Source: Triops longicaudatus (Eukaryota; Arthropoda; Branchiopoda; Notostraca; Triopsidae). Taken from it: 64,000 nt of DNA. The DNA lies in the NCBI GenBank assembly GCA_022885665.1, contig JAGQDJ010000050.1, positions 248,001 through 312,000 on the forward strand. The letters are read 5' to 3'. The position numbers and the translations under genes are program-made. The notes below the pieces were generated by a model. The model ran no database searches. It was not told the origin of the DNA and saw nothing but the letters and a program-made list of their open reading frames with translations. Shown piece after piece: positions 63,535 to 64,000 of this stretch. Positions within the stretch are counted from its first letter, which is position 1, and every line of letters starts with the position of its first letter.

Positions 63535-63540
63535 ATTAAA
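63535..63540 (+). terminator. Candidate variant poly(A) signal of first EndoU gene
   Basis: attaaa lies 72 nt after the stop codon and 50 nt before the ATG of the next gene. No AATAAA is present between the two genes. Confidence 0.4.
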
Positions 63541-63589
63541 TTCAATCCTAATACAGTCCTTAACCCATATTTTGTGTCACTCGTGAAAT

Positions 63590-64000
63590 ATGTTATTACT
63601 AAGTGGTTTTGGTTTGCTAACTGCAACACTGAAATTTGCAGCGTTTTATCTCGGTAAGTTAGGCTATTTTACTTGTGTTAAACCAACACTATAACATATC
63701 AAGGTACAGGATTTGGGCAAGATGCTCGGTCGCTTTCGCTTCCCCACGGAACAGGCTTTCACCCCAAAATCATTACCACAGACTCGGAACTAAAAGAAAT
63801 AAGTGAAGCTTTATTTGCTTTGGATAGAAATGCTACCGGTGAATTTCATATTAATCTTCAAAACCAGACGTGGAAAGGAAGCAAGCAAGACGTAGCGCAA
63901 CAACGGTAAATTCTACGAGCTCGTTTGGCCCCACCGCCCTTTAACCGTTCCGTGTTAGTTTGTTTACAGACAACGAGGAGATAAATTGGAAGACAATAGC
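63590..64000 (+). CDS. Second EndoU-family gene, 3'-truncated by window edge
   Basis: Exons 63590-63653, 63704-63905 and 63970 to the window end. Exon 1 is a signal peptide (MLLLSGFGLLTATLKFAAFYL) of exactly 64 nt, ending in phase 1 like exon 1 of the preceding gene. Exon 2 then goes straight to the EndoU start (TDSELKEISEALFALDRN, GEFHINLQNQT), with no somatomedin B domains. It lies 126 nt after the stop of the first EndoU gene in the same direction, so the pair is a tandem duplication in which the SMB exon was lost in one copy or gained in the other. The catalytic part lies beyond the window. Confidence 0.85.

Overview
The window is arthropod genomic DNA. All recognisable genes are animal genes split by GT-AG introns. 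Many introns are very short (about 57-75 nt), the sequence is AT-rich, and there is a prokineticin-type cytokine of the astakine class, known mainly from crustaceans and chelicerates and some insects. A crustacean is my best guess, but the species is not established. There are no bacterial operons, CRISPR arrays or intact transposons. One assembly gap of 14 N lies at 10939-10952, beside poly-C and poly-A runs.

Layout. 12-6989 (+): the 3' 18 exons of an ALK receptor tyrosine kinase; its 5' end is off the window. About 7.7-12.5 kb: gene-poor, contains the gap. 12570?-18965 (+): Spred (EVH1, KBD and Sprouty domains). 20273-24432 (+): an hnRNP U/SAF-A-like protein. 25507-29898 (+): Pellino, with two mutually compatible first coding exons. 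31352-36949 (+): RRP12. About 37-41.2 kb: gene-poor, with an orphan exon, an unassigned ORF and a tRNA-like (SINE-type) element. 41439-41987 (+): astakine-like cytokine. 42-48.6 kb: AT-rich, no gene seen. 48638-56457 (+): a five-Ig transmembrane adhesion protein whose signal-peptide exon is separated by a 4.8 kb intron.

The last 8 kb is a compact cluster of alternating strands: EMC2 (-), PIGK (+), TTC19 (-), then two tandem EndoU-type genes (+), the first with two somatomedin B domains and the second cut by the window edge. EMC2/PIGK and TTC19/EndoU are head to head across about 0.3 kb. PIGK and TTC19 converge with only 54 nt between their stop codons.

The genes do not form one pathway. Two receptor-signalling genes (ALK and the Ras/ERK inhibitor Spred), two immunity-linked genes (Pellino, astakine), two ER-membrane genes (EMC2, PIGK) and two RNA/ribosome genes (hnRNP U-like, RRP12) are simply neighbours. 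I see no convincing undescribed multi-gene system. The best leads are lineage-specific domain insertions, alternative first exons, frame-preserving micro-introns and the EndoU tandem pair. Exon boundaries were derived by hand from splice consensus, phase and homology, and every complete coding sum is divisible by three.
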